From: Thoreauomyces humboldtii | Lineage: Eukaryota; Chytridiomycota; Chytridiomycetes; Spizellomycetales; Powellomycetaceae | NCBI GenBank assembly: GCA_027596035.1 | Contig: JADGJA010000246.1 | Location: forward strand, 1 to 27,864 | Reading direction: 5' to 3' | Length of the DNA stretch: 27,864 bases | In this document: piece after piece, positions 19,018 to 27,864 of the stretch | How positions within the stretch are numbered: position 1 is the stretch's first letter | Layout of the letters: every line of letters starts with the position of its first letter | The notes under the pieces: generated by a model | Database searches by the model: none | The model's input: only the letters and a program-made list of their open reading frames with translations | What the model was told of the DNA's origin: nothing | Program-made: the position numbers and the translations under genes

Positions 19018-19190
19018 TAGACTCTGCGGCTTGAGAGACCAGAGAACATCGCCATGATCATCAAGGAGAAAGAGAACTTCGAGCTAGAACTACAAATGAA
19101 GGCACTCGGAGAATCGCCCACTACATTCCGGTTCCGTCTCGTTTGCCAGCGCGGCAGGAACACATTCCCGACTCCATGCAAACTGCTACC
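19018..19190 (+). other. FELEL-type coding fragment, related to 27340-27467
   Basis: Reads TLRLERPENIAMIIKEKE then NFELELQMKALGESPTTFR, after a possible acceptor TAG at 19015-19017. The minus strand at about 27375-27445 encodes IFELELKMKTLSHSPETFR, clearly related. The fragment is in frame with the PPR gene downstream, so it could be taken for its N-terminus. The presence of a second copy elsewhere suggests a dispersed family or exon instead. Function unknown. Confidence 0.5.
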
Positions 19191-19302
19191 TCTTCGACTT
19201 CCAGTACATTTAGACGTTTATCGTGTCCCTAAATGCGCCACTACCAAGTCCAGCCCCCCAAGGTCATATTGCACGCCGAAAGTCTTACTTCCCGTTGCGT
19301 CC

Positions 19303-21603
19303 ATGGCCAGTTCTGCATTACTCGGTTTCGCCACGAGCTGTAGAACTCTGCGGACGGGAGCAGCCCTTTGCAAGGCATCTCTCTTCACTTATCTGAATGC
19401 ATCGTCCAGCGTGCGAGCTCCACGGCCCAACACCTACGTCACCCGCCCGGATTGGGATGTGCCGGCTGCTGCAGCATTTCCCAACACCGCATCCCCTTTC
19501 CAATCCACACACGAACTGATGAGTCTGCGACGCAAGTTGCGACCCGACCTGCTCCGAAACGAACGACTGTGGAGAGCGCTCTCGGATCTCTGCTTGAGAA
19601 ATAACACCAAATATCCTTGGGATGTCTCGGACTACCGTGTCTATCTGCAATGTTGCGTAGGGCGGCTGACGGCTTCTGAGATCGTGGAGGTCCTTGAAGC
19701 GATCGATAGGGATGGACATCTCGTGGATTCGCGGATGTATGGGCTTGCCACTCGAGCCATGATACCGCGCATATTGAAACTTGTCAATGTAGCTGGCAAG
19801 CGTAATCCAAACCTGCTGTTAGAGGGTCTCCGTGATATAGCTGCACAGGAAAGGACTGGCACGACATCCACCGTACCCAATCCTGCTGAATGTACGCCAC
19901 GGGTTTTCATGAGGCCGGCGGTCTCACCCATGCTTCCCCCTATGAAACGAGAGATCCGGGCAAACGCGCGTCGGCGCGACTTTGCCGCCGTCAATGCTAT
20001 CTACGAAAGCTCGCGATCGGCGAGCGGCGCTCCCAACATGGCCGTGGCGGTGGAAGTGTTGCACGCACATTCAACGTTCGGAGATCCCACTCACGCCGAA
20101 CAGGTGCACGCGGAAGCATGTGCCTCCATCAAAGATACGGAATCCACGGCTGGCATCGATGGAGCTATGATCCGATGCCACGTCCGACACGGCAAGCTCG
20201 CGGATGCCCGGATCTTGTATCGGAGATCCCGGGAGCAAGGTGATACGCTGGAATGTGCGGCTTACTGTGCGCTCCTCCGCTCCTTCATACATCATGGCAG
20301 TGCGCAAGAATTCAATGAGACCCTTGCGGACATGCGAGTTCGTGAGGTTCGCATCAATGAACGCACTTATGCCTGCATCATCAAAGGACTGTTCGAGTTT
20401 GCTTCTGTAGAGGAGGCTCGCAGCGTGTATGAAGAAGCGCTTGACGTATGCAATGAGCCTGAGGTCGATATCGATACGGCGTTCCTAACCGGTCTCATTC
20501 GTTCCGGCGACAACATGGAGGAGTCGACGACCTTGCTGCTAAATCTTTTGGCACGAGCGGACACCAAGGAGCAGAGACAGCGAGTCGATCCGGTTCTCCT
20601 CGTCCTCGCCATGCAGAATACCGTCCGTCAATGGCGTCTCGATCAAGCAGCCGAGATCGCACGGTGGTGTCTGACGCATCGAACGCATCTCGACGCTATC
20701 GTACTCGTCAAGATGATCCACGTCTTTTGCCTTGTAGGAGACCTCGACCGTGCACTCAGACTCCTGAGGGGGATGAGGGCGGCCCCCGGATCCCGAGTGC
20801 ATCCGAAGCACCTCCAAGCAGCGCGTTCCACCCTTCGCAACCTGGACGCATCCAAATTACCGACTCACCAGGCAGGGATGACGGATCCCCTCCAGACAGC
20901 CTACGCGTGCGTCGTCCAAGCTCTCTGCAAACGGAATCTCACGGTCGAGGCAGAGCGACTCTTGTCCGAGGCATCTGAGCAAGCCGGATCCACAGGCCCA
21001 ACATACACCATCATACAGCCTCTCCTGCAGCTCTATGCAAAACTTCGCGATAGACGAAAGTACATCCACCTGATGGAAACCATGCTTCGCGTTCACGATC
21101 GTCCGCCAGACGCAAAGATCCTATCGGACCTGTACCAGGTTTACTTCTCCGTCTACCACTCTATTCGAGACGCTCCGAGGAAGCAGCGACTGCGACCCTT
21201 GACCCACCTTCTCGCGGACCTTCAGCGTATGTTCTCGATGGAGCAGAGCCTGGTGGCTACGACGTACGACGCTGCGATCGATTCGCACCTGCAGCACGGG
21301 GAGTGGGGATACGTGGAGCAGATATTTGTCGAGATGCAGGAATCGGGAGTGGACGTTGCGCCTCAGACCTTGCTGGCTCTGGTGAAGGCGTATAGGGAGA
21401 AAGGTGAGGTGGACAAGGCCGACGCCCTCGAGATGGAACTTGAAGGACGCGATGGCAGCACAAAGTTGACGGAATCGAAGGCGACGACAGCTGACGAGGC
21501 AGCGCGATCGGATTTGCAGCTGCCGGGGAAGGATGCGCTTGCAGTTTCTGAGTATCGCGCTGCTTTGGAGTTGCGAAACCGGATGGCACAGAGCCAAGTA
21601 TGA
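19303..21603 (+). CDS. Pentatricopeptide-repeat protein, probably mitochondrial, 766 aa
   Basis: PPR proteins bind organellar RNA and act in its processing, stability or translation. The frame is open from 19054, but the ATG at 19303 gives MASSALLGFATSCRTLRTGAA, which looks like a mitochondrial presequence (Ala/Ser/Arg/Leu, no acids). Helical repeats of PPR type are visible, e.g. GAMIRCHVRHGKLADARILYRR, then INERTYACIIKGLFEFASVEEA, VLVKMIHVFCLVGDLDRALRLL, and near the C-terminus TYDAAIDSHLQHGEWGYVEQIF with TLLALVKAYREKGEVDKADA. No introns are needed, unlike most genes here. Residues ~480-523 correspond to the segment copied at 16991-17120. The intact frame marks this as the source rather than the copy. 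The gene converges with the coiled-coil gene, with 84 bp between stops. The RNA target is unknown. Confidence 0.85.
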   Translation: MASSALLGFATSCRTLRTGAALCKASLFTYLNASSSVRAPRPNTYVTRPDWDVPAAAAFPNTASPFQSTHELMSLRRKLRPDLLRNERLWRALSDLCLRNNTKYPWDVSDYRVYLQCCVGRLTASEIVEVLEAIDRDGHLVDSRMYGLATRAMIPRILKLVNVAGKRNPNLLLEGLRDIAAQERTGTTSTVPNPAECTPRVFMRPAVSPMLPPMKREIRANARRRDFAAVNAIYESSRSASGAPNMAVAVEVLHAHSTFGDPTHAEQVHAEACASIKDTESTAGIDGAMIRCHVRHGKLADARILYRRSREQGDTLECAAYCALLRSFIHHGSAQEFNETLADMRVREVRINERTYACIIKGLFEFASVEEARSVYEEALDVCNEPEVDIDTAFLTGLIRSGDNMEESTTLLLNLLARADTKEQRQRVDPVLLVLAMQNTVRQWRLDQAAEIARWCLTHRTHLDAIVLVKMIHVFCLVGDLDRALRLLRGMRAAPGSRVHPKHLQAARSTLRNLDASKLPTHQAGMTDPLQTAYACVVQALCKRNLTVEAERLLSEASEQAGSTGPTYTIIQPLLQLYAKLRDRRKYIHLMETMLRVHDRPPDAKILSDLYQVYFSVYHSIRDAPRKQRLRPLTHLLADLQRMFSMEQSLVATTYDAAIDSHLQHGEWGYVEQIFVEMQESGVDVAPQTLLALVKAYREKGEVDKADALEMELEGRDGSTKLTESKATTADEAARSDLQLPGKDALAVSEYRAALELRNRMAQSQV

Positions 21604-21687
21604 GCAACTGGCGTAAGGTCTCGATAATCATTACCCAGCCAAAAAATAAATAATCAAGCATACAAAACAATCCAAAAAATGTTCCCA

Positions 21688-24003
21688 TCATCCAAAATTC
21701 AGACTTCGGATCAATCCAAATAGCTCGTCATCGTCGGGTGCATGATATCTGGTCCCACGATTCACTGGAATCGGTGCACTTCGAACATCACTCCGTCCGG
21801 ATGACTCCCTCGCATGACGAGTCTCCCGAGCCGGGGCTCTGTAACCACGATCCAGCACCACCTCTTCCACCTCGTTGTCACTGCTCCCATCCCCTTCGTC
21901 CTCGTCACTGGTGAACGCGTCAGTGTCCAGGTCCTGCATGTGCATGTGCATCGTGACATGGCTCGTCCCGGACCGTCTGCCAGGAACCTTCCGGACCTGT
22001 CGATGCAGGGAACCGGTATCACGCGAAACCAGATCAGCCTGCTTCCGTCGCGAGGGTGCATCACGTTCCGAGAGGGAATCCAGCAGTGACTTCGGTCTCG
22101 AAAAGGAGACTGGGACGCGAGCGGACGGTCTACCCTCCATATCTTGCAGAATGTCGACGAGGGGTCGCACCATGGACGTGTCGTTCGGAAACAGGAGGGA
22201 CGCGTCCGGGGAGGTGCGAGGTCTGTGCTGAGGTGGAGGCTGTGCCGGTTGCTGCCGTTGAAGAGGCGGCGGATGGGTAGTGCGGTATGCAGTTTGGGAT
22301 TGCGGTGGATGTATCGAGTGCTGCGAGTACTGGTGAGCGTGTTGGTCGGGGTACGCATTCTCTTGCTGATATTGGTGGTCTGTTCGCTGATGGCGAAAGG
22401 GTGGTTGGGGAGGTATAGCGTCCTGAGGACATAGAGGACACGTTGACTGTGGACGCGCCGTAGGCCAAGGTCCCAGATCTGGCGTGGGTATCCGTGTCTG
22501 TCTGGTATGCGTAGAAGGTATAGATTGTGGCGGCAATGGCGGCACAAACTCCGGAACAGAGAATGTAGGAACCTCGTGCAGAAATGAAGACCCCTCGGGG
22601 GCATCATTCTTGCGGGATCTGTCAGGAGATAATGGCACCGAGATGCGAATATCGCCTGAGCTTTTCTCGGTATCTCCACCTCTCGGATCCCTCAAAGACG
22701 GAGGAATCGGAGATGTACTCATGTCAACGGCTCGAGCTCGCGGAGGCGGTTGATCGTACCTGTAGGCGACAACGCGCTCCACCGACCGCGGACGATGTTG
22801 CCTCCTCCGTCTGCGCGCCCGGTCCTCTTCTGCGTCGGCCGTAGCTTCGCGAGTTTCGCGCTTCGCATGCGAGTGAAGGATCCGACGAAGGAGGTCCGTC
22901 ATTGTGGGCGTTTCTGTTATTTTTGACGGTGCTGCTTCCACCGGGACACTGACCGGCACACGAGGTGAGCGAGGTGACTTGGGAGGCTGTAGAAAGTCTG
23001 TCGAGACGCTCGGCGCCGTGGTGGCGGCAGTATTTGTGTCGACTACCGAGTAAGATGACATTGAAACAGGGGACGGCGGTCGATGAACAGGAGGCGGCTC
23101 GGATATAAAGCTTTCAGGATTCTTGCGCATATCCAACAGCGTTGTGAGCTTCCCAAGCTCTTCCTGGTTCGGGAAGGAAATTAGCGCGGTGCCGACGTTA
23201 TCGAATCAACGGTACAGAAGATACCTGAAGCTTCACCAAGGTTTGCACCTGCAAGTCCTGAACATTGTTTTCCGGTGGATCTTTGCTAGCAGGTTTCACT
23301 TCCGCGGATGGCGGCCCGCCAGCGCCATCCTGCAAATGCTGGACCTCAGCTTTTGCACTGTCGATCTCGACCTCGTACTGACGCAGCAGAGTCTCGGCTT
23401 TGGTGAGCCTTCGCGTGATCGCTAAATCAGAGTGGACGGTCATCATCTGGCATGCAGCAACATGGCACTGCTGCCGGAGGTGGCAAAATGGCATCCACCC
23501 CTACCTTTATTCCTCGTCAGGACGGACCCCTTTTCAGCATTCGACTTCTCGAGTTCCTGCGTCACTCCAACCAGACCCTGCTTCAGAGTAGTGAGCTCCC
23601 CCGTGAGCTCCCTCTTCTGCTCCTGCGCGAGCGCCAGCTGCGTGACCAGCGCAGCGAGCCTCTGTCGATCCGCATCGCATAACGTGGCGATGGTGCTACC
23701 TCCGGCAGCAGCGTGCGCACACGAAGAGGAGGGAGCCACCGACGGAGCCGAGCTGCGTGGAGTCCCTTGGTGCTTCCTGGCGTTGTGCCTTTTTCGCAGA
23801 AGGTGCGGGGAACGGGACGGCGGCGTCGAGAGCTGGGGGTCCAGGTGAGGAGGAGCGGGCGACTGGGGCGGATTGGATGTCAGAGGAATCGTCACGGTCG
23901 GAAGCTTCTCCCAGTGGGGTGCGGATATGATGGATTGACAAGCGCATCGGGCGGGACGAGGCGCTGCCCAAGGTCGAGGATGGCTGGTAGCGGAACTGGA
24001 CAT
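21688..24003 (-). CDS. Disordered protein with central coiled coil, 723 aa, unknown function
   Basis: Exons 23505-24003, 23225-23421 and 21688-23163; introns 83 bp (GTAGGG...TTTAG) and 61 bp (GTATCT...CAG). ATG at 24003 gives MSSSATSHPRPWAAPRP. A Pro/Ser-rich N-terminus leads into a coiled coil of about residues 110-240 that runs across both introns: RLAALVTQLALAQEQKR, then ITRRLTKAETLLRQYEVE, then EELGKLTTLLDMRKN. Continuity of the heptads across the introns supports the splice sites. The rest is Pro/Gln/His-rich, with an Arg run (RARRRRRQHRPRSVERV) and an acidic block (TSDEDEGDGSSDNEVEEVV) near the C-terminus, ending DDDELFGLIRSLNFG. No catalytic domain is recognised. The stretch from LVSRDTGS to VEEVV was copied, in two parts, to 16.8-17.2 kb. 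It could be a cytoskeletal or septum-associated scaffold, but nothing proves this. Confidence 0.75.
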
Positions 24004-25228
24004 GCTACTTCAGAAGTCCGAGAGGAACTTGCTTCGAGGCCAGCGATTACAGCAAAGAGACCCGTCCTCCTCCTTGTCGTTGAGTTGCAAATCTCCCCGG
24101 CCGCCCTCGTCCTTGCAGGTGCTTTGCAGCGAGGTTCCGAAAATGCGACTCTGTAGTCCGAAAATGGAAGGTTGTGAACCAAACGGGGAGGAAACGCAGA
24201 GAGAGAGGTGACGGCAAGAACGCGCGTTCCACCGGCGTTCCACATGCCCTTTTCGAAAGCTATAGAAAGCGACCTCGGTACGGCCCAATATTGCCGATAC
24301 TTAAACTGTAGCGATGCTCATGTTCTTGATTAGGGCAAGGAAGGGAACGTATCACGGGAGTTGATACTGGTCTCGAGGAGCCCGCCATGTGGGTTGGTGT
24401 GGAAAACATCGACACAGACCGGCGCGACAGCGCTGGAAGCCGTGTGTCGGTTATGAAACTCGTCCATGTAAGCAGCGCGGTGCTCTATTATATCGCAGGC
24501 AAGGGACCACGACCCTTCCCTGTTGCTATCTAAACCGATCATCTGATGTTGAAGTGAACGAAAAGATAGCATTCATAAGAGCAATACATCTGTACGGCGG
24601 TTTCGCGAAGTATCACGCAGACGGAAGATGGAAGCCATGAGGTAGTAGAGATCCGGGAGATCGATCTCGCGACCGTCCCTGCCCTGCTATAGGATTCCTA
24701 CAAGGTGAATTTTAGAGGCACCTCAATCGGCTTGCGAGATACAAACTCATGATTGGCCGAAGGTCTATCGAGCTTGATCCGAAGATGTTGTATTCTCAGA
24801 TCAGGGCTTCACGATCTGGAGCTCGAGCTGGCGGAGATGTAGGTCGGTGGTGTGCCACTGAGCCCATTCTGACCATGTAATGAGGAGGACATATCGAGAT
24901 GCGCCGTGCAGCTGAGCCTCAATTCTCTGCTGAGTCGTTTCGGGCGGCCAGGCTCGCCTTAGAGCGAGTGCGGCAACTTCTCGGGAGTATAGGGAAAGAT
25001 CGCAGCGGTTAGGGGACCGCTCATGAACCGAAGTGCTCCGTGTACCCGAGCCGCCAATGATCTCCTGCCGAAAGAATGTCAAGGGAATGCCAATCTTGCG
25101 AATGAGGGATCGAGGGAAACATCCATCTTCGTGGTAGTAGGACATGATGATGATAATGAAGCAGAAGATGATGTTGAGGAGGAGGAAGCATTGATTGCGA
25201 GTATCAGCGATCGCTTCCGAAATGCTAG
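24004..25228. other. Gene-poor stretch upstream of the coiled-coil gene
   Basis: About 1.2 kb. The first few hundred bases should contain the promoter of the coiled-coil gene. Short frames occur on both strands (for example a minus frame 24801-25391 and a plus acidic frame 25023-25313), overlapping each other; neither has a recognised motif. No RNA gene or mobile element recognised. Confidence 0.35.
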
Positions 25229-26060
25229 CTCTGCCTGGGAAGAAGCAAAAGAGTCCGTCAAGTTCGGCGTCAACGTCACTGATAGCTTCCCCGAAGACCA
25301 ACGGGACTTCTGACAAGTCGGGGATCAGACGTATTGAAATTTCATCGCGGGGCGAATTGCACCGCTGTGATATCTGCCATTTGGTCATCATTTCCCTTCC
25401 TCATGCTGACGCGACACATGCAATGGTACGGCATTTCCGTTTGAAAATGCCATACATGATGCTTCGATCGTTCTTTCGAGTTCAGAGCCAACTCGGCCCT
25501 CAGAAAACGTACCTGTGTTTGTTGAATACCGGTAGATGGGAACTCGAGGGTTGCGAGAGCAGGCTGTTGCTGCCGAATTTCCGGCCCTGCCGGAAGTGAA
25601 CGAAAGAGATGCGTCAACGTGAACGAAGATCCGTCGAGGCAAAGGGATGCCATGTGGTACAAGGCGAAGGGTTAGCTTTGATTGGGTTTCATCGCATTCA
25701 TATTTCAATTGAAAGCTTTAATGGTCATCATTCCCCTCTCCTTGATGACTCGACGAATGTCATCGAACGGCACTTCCGTCTCGGCATGTACTGTTGCTCA
25801 GCTGATCGCTGCCAGCCCTGCCTGGAAGTAAGCCAATTGAATGCGTCAGTGCAACGATAGTTTCGCGATGGGCAGGGGATGTCGAACGAGGCCGGGGGTC
25901 AGCTGCAGTGAATCCTCATTGCGGTGAACTCGTTCACAGCTCGAGCCTTTCACATGTATTCTGGAAATCATTCCCTTTCCTCATAGTGATGCCACGAATG
26001 GCTTGGTACGGCTTTCCCGTCTCAGATGGCACGCAGGATGCTACGGTGGGACTTTCGGAG
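25229..26060. repeat. Three degenerate tandem repeat units
   Basis: Two landmarks recur with matched spacing. CTGCCTGGGAAG-like sequence occurs at about 25229, 25578 and 25818. A block like GGTCATCATTTCCCTTCC...TACGGCATTTCCGT occurs at about 25381, 25721 and 25961. The second follows the first by about 147-152 bp each time. Units are therefore about 349, 240 and 240 bp, the first with roughly 110 extra bases. On the minus strand each unit holds a TTCC(C)AG-GCAG element that resembles a 3' splice site, so these may be decayed duplicated exons. No unit keeps a convincing long frame. Confidence 0.6.
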
Positions 26061-26065
26061 CCGAA

Positions 26066-26404
26066 TTTACCACGTCAGGTGACAGGACTCGAGCGCAAGC
26101 CTCAGGCGAGAACAGCAGGCGACCGAATGCTCTCTTCGCCGTCCTGTCAAAAGACGACGAACAATCAGAACATGAATCGATCGAACGAGCGGTGAGGACG
26201 GAGGCCGAAAGGATTGCCTTAAAGACCCTACGTCTTGCCACTTCCCGACTCCTCCACCGGACCTTTCAAGAAGGTCGCAAGCGAGTTTCACGGAAAACGT
26301 GTCACGCGTGGGAGGAATCGACTCATGCAGTTGTTGAGACCTTCCACGCTATTTCAGATGAGAAGAAGGAAGGTGTTCGAACCTACCAGGACAGGATGAT
26401 CTGA
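26066..26404 (+). CDS. Possible helical hypothetical ORF (doubtful)
   Basis: Frame open from about 26003 to the stop at 26402-26404. Its second half is Glu/Lys/Arg-rich and looks helical (ESIERAVRTEAERIALKTLR, HRTFQEGRKRVSRKTCHAWEE). There is no clear start with a conserved context, no recognised domain, and it abuts the degenerate repeats. It could be an exon of an unrecognised gene or chance. Confidence 0.2.
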   Translation, partial: FTTSGDRTRAQASGENSRRPNALFAVLSKDDEQSEHESIERAVRTEAERIALKTLRLATSRLLHRTFQEGRKRVSRKTCHAWEESTHAVVETFHAISDEKKEGVRTYQDRMI

Positions 26405-27160
26405 TCACCGTGTTGGCTGTGCGACGCAACAGTGAAGGAAACCGTGTGCCTCACAGGCTAGCTGACGTCAAGACTTTGCAGCATTTGATCCGGCCTGCGA
26501 TCCGGCCTGCGATACTGGGCATTGACTCCGTGAGCGCGGAGAGCAGGACAGCTGTGCGAGCTCGACTGTTCTTGTAGTACTAGACTGTGCCGTGTCCAGG
26601 TGTGAAGGTCTGTGGGAAAAGGGCTTTCCTTGAAAGCGTCTCCTGCACTCATCTGTCAGGCACTCAATCCTGGACTCAATCTGCCTGTCAGGCACTTTCT
26701 GCCGCTCCCATCTGTCGAAAGACGATCCCCCCAACTGCCCCCCAATCCCCCAATCCAAGGCCCAAGGCCGATCCGCCGTGAGTGGGGGCATCCCCTCCCC
26801 CTCTCTGAGGTACTGTATCAGGCTCACACGCACATACCGATAGACTTTTCCTCATGCTCTCGTTCTTTCTGCGGTTTATTTCAGGCACCACTAGTCGGGC
26901 CAAGCTGCAGCCTCTTGGCTGCCCCCATTCCATCCTCCCCACTTGACCACGTTCACTTTCGTTGAGTATATCGTATGAGAAGCGGGGAATTTCAATTCAA
27001 TTATGGGGGCCCAACCCCCCGCTGGGGACGTCATACCTTTTCTGTAAGTATGTTCATATGGAGGTAATTACACGGGACTCTTCCAAGCTACAGCGATCAC
27101 AGTCACGGATAAAGCTATAATGTCTTTTAAGTAGAGATATAAGTACATAAAAGTATAAAA
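26405..27160. other. Gene-free low-complexity stretch
   Basis: Contains a doubled GATCCGGCCTGC at about 26487-26512, two CTGTCAGGCACT copies near 26659 and 26686, and a C/A-rich run at about 26728-26765. From 26960 to 27160 the sequence is A/T-richer. No gene, RNA or element recognised. Confidence 0.4.
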
Positions 27161-27161
27161 G

Positions 27162-27467
27162 TCAACCTTCTCCGTGTCCGAATGAAATTCTCCGGCAGGA
27201 ACCGGAGCCGTCCCTCCAAAGGCGACAGGCTTTCTTCTTCATGTTCGGCGCGGGGACGCGCGTAGGGAGTCGAAGCTCCCCATGGTTCCTTCGTGGGGGG
27301 AGGCGAGGAAGCGCGGGACCGATTTCGACCGTTCCCTGACGTCTGAGCACATCTGGATGTGGGGAGTTCCCTGGCACGAGTGGGGATCGGAACGTCTCTG
27401 GAGAGTGACTCAACGTCTTCATCTTTAGCTCGAGTTCGAAGATATCCGTGTCCATCTCCTGGTCCAA
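27162..27467 (-). other. FELEL-type fragment, relative of 19018-19190
   Basis: Minus-strand frame beginning MDQEMDTDIFELELKMKTLS and continuing SPETFRSPLVPGNSPHPDV. Its FELEL(K/Q)MK-L--SP-TFR core matches the fragment upstream of the PPR gene. The remainder is Arg/Pro-rich without a domain. It may be part of a gene outside my recognition or a dispersed remnant. Either way two copies in one window are not chance. Confidence 0.45.
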
Positions 27468-27646
27468 GGTCCGCGCGGCCGAGACGTCCGGGCCCGGTAG
27501 TGCAGCGCAACTGACTGCATCAGCGCATATGGGAGGTGCTACCGGTATAGAGACTGGGAAACTGTGAAGGACTGATGGGTGACGGACTGATGGTTCTCCA
27601 CTTCTGGCTATAGCAGTATAATCTGCTCAAGACACTCGACCTGGGT

Positions 27647-27664
27647 AATACCGGTACCGGTATT
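27647..27664. repeat. Perfect 18 bp palindrome AATACCGGTACCGGTATT
   Basis: The 18 bases equal their own reverse complement. A second palindromic core, GTACCGGTAC, lies about 20 bp to the right (about 27681-27690), and ACCGGTAT also occurs near 27541. This could be a protein-binding cluster or a repeat end. Confidence 0.7.
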
Positions 27665-27767
27665 CATGAGTGGGAGGATGGGTACCGGTACGGTTATCCG
27701 AAGAGCTGTCACAATGGGGTGGCGCAGCACTTGCATGTACTGTACGCTCAGCGTCCTGCGTTGAGAG

Positions 27768-27816
27768 TGGGACGACGGTGGCGTTGAGAGGGGAGATTGG
27801 GACGGCGGTGGCGTTG
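27768..27816. repeat. Imperfect tandem repeat near right edge
   Basis: Two GGGACG(A/G)CGGTGGCGTTGA units about 33 bp apart, the second around 27799. The minus-strand frame reads NATAVPISP then NATVVPLST. The array or gene may continue outside the window. Confidence 0.4.
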
Positions 27817-27864
27817 AAGAACAAGAACGTGACGGCTTCGGTGACCGCGAAGGACGGCAGTGAA

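Noticed and set aside
19054..19302. Upstream 83 codons as the N-terminus of the PPR protein
   Set aside because: A typical mitochondrial presequence starts at 19303, and the upstream part matches a fragment elsewhere in the window; kept as a separate feature.
24801..25391. 196-codon minus-strand frame
   Set aside because: It begins inside the degenerate repeats, has no recognised motif and overlaps an acidic plus-strand frame; mentioned only within the spacer.
1..27864. tRNA, rRNA or CRISPR features
   Set aside because: None seen on either strand by eye; short repeats present lack regular spacing or RNA-like structure.

Overview
The window looks like nuclear DNA of a fungus, most likely a basidiomycete. 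Support: conserved eukaryotic genes (condensin SMC4, RNA polymerase subunit RPB12, APC/C subunit CDC26, oligoribonuclease), a fungus-specific WOPR regulator, and many short GT-AG introns of 50-109 bp (nine in SMC4 alone). The class cannot be fixed by reading. Intron positions come from reading frames, splice consensus and remembered family conservation; no search was run.

Left part (1-13.8 kb) is compact and ordinary. In order: an SDR oxidoreductase cut by the window edge (+); CDC26 (-) divergent from a SET-domain gene (+); RPB12 (-) divergent from ureidoglycolate lyase (+); SMC4 (-); a bZIP factor (-); a WOPR factor (-); oligoribonuclease (-), with in-frame starts suggesting mitochondrial and cytosolic forms. 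Several genes are housekeeping, and no shared pathway is evident.

Middle part (14.1-18.6 kb) is a patchwork of broken pieces. It holds an ArfGAP gene lacking its 5' end and with one junction that does not splice in frame, lying between two copies of a ~110 bp segment plus purine tract; an SH3 gene remnant with an in-frame stop; a chimeric stretch assembled from pieces of two genes 3.7-5 kb downstream (one piece 129/130 identical to a PPR gene); and a pogo/Tigger-like transposase with a nonsense codon, cut off just at a perfect 29 bp inverted repeat. This is the most unusual part of the window.

Right part: an intact PPR gene (+) and a three-exon disordered/coiled-coil gene (-) converge at 21.6 kb; both donated sequence to the patchwork. 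From 24.0 kb to the end no convincing gene is seen. There are degenerate tandem repeats (25.2-26.1 kb), a fragment related to the sequence just upstream of the PPR gene (27.2-27.5 kb) and palindromic or repetitive sequence near the right edge.
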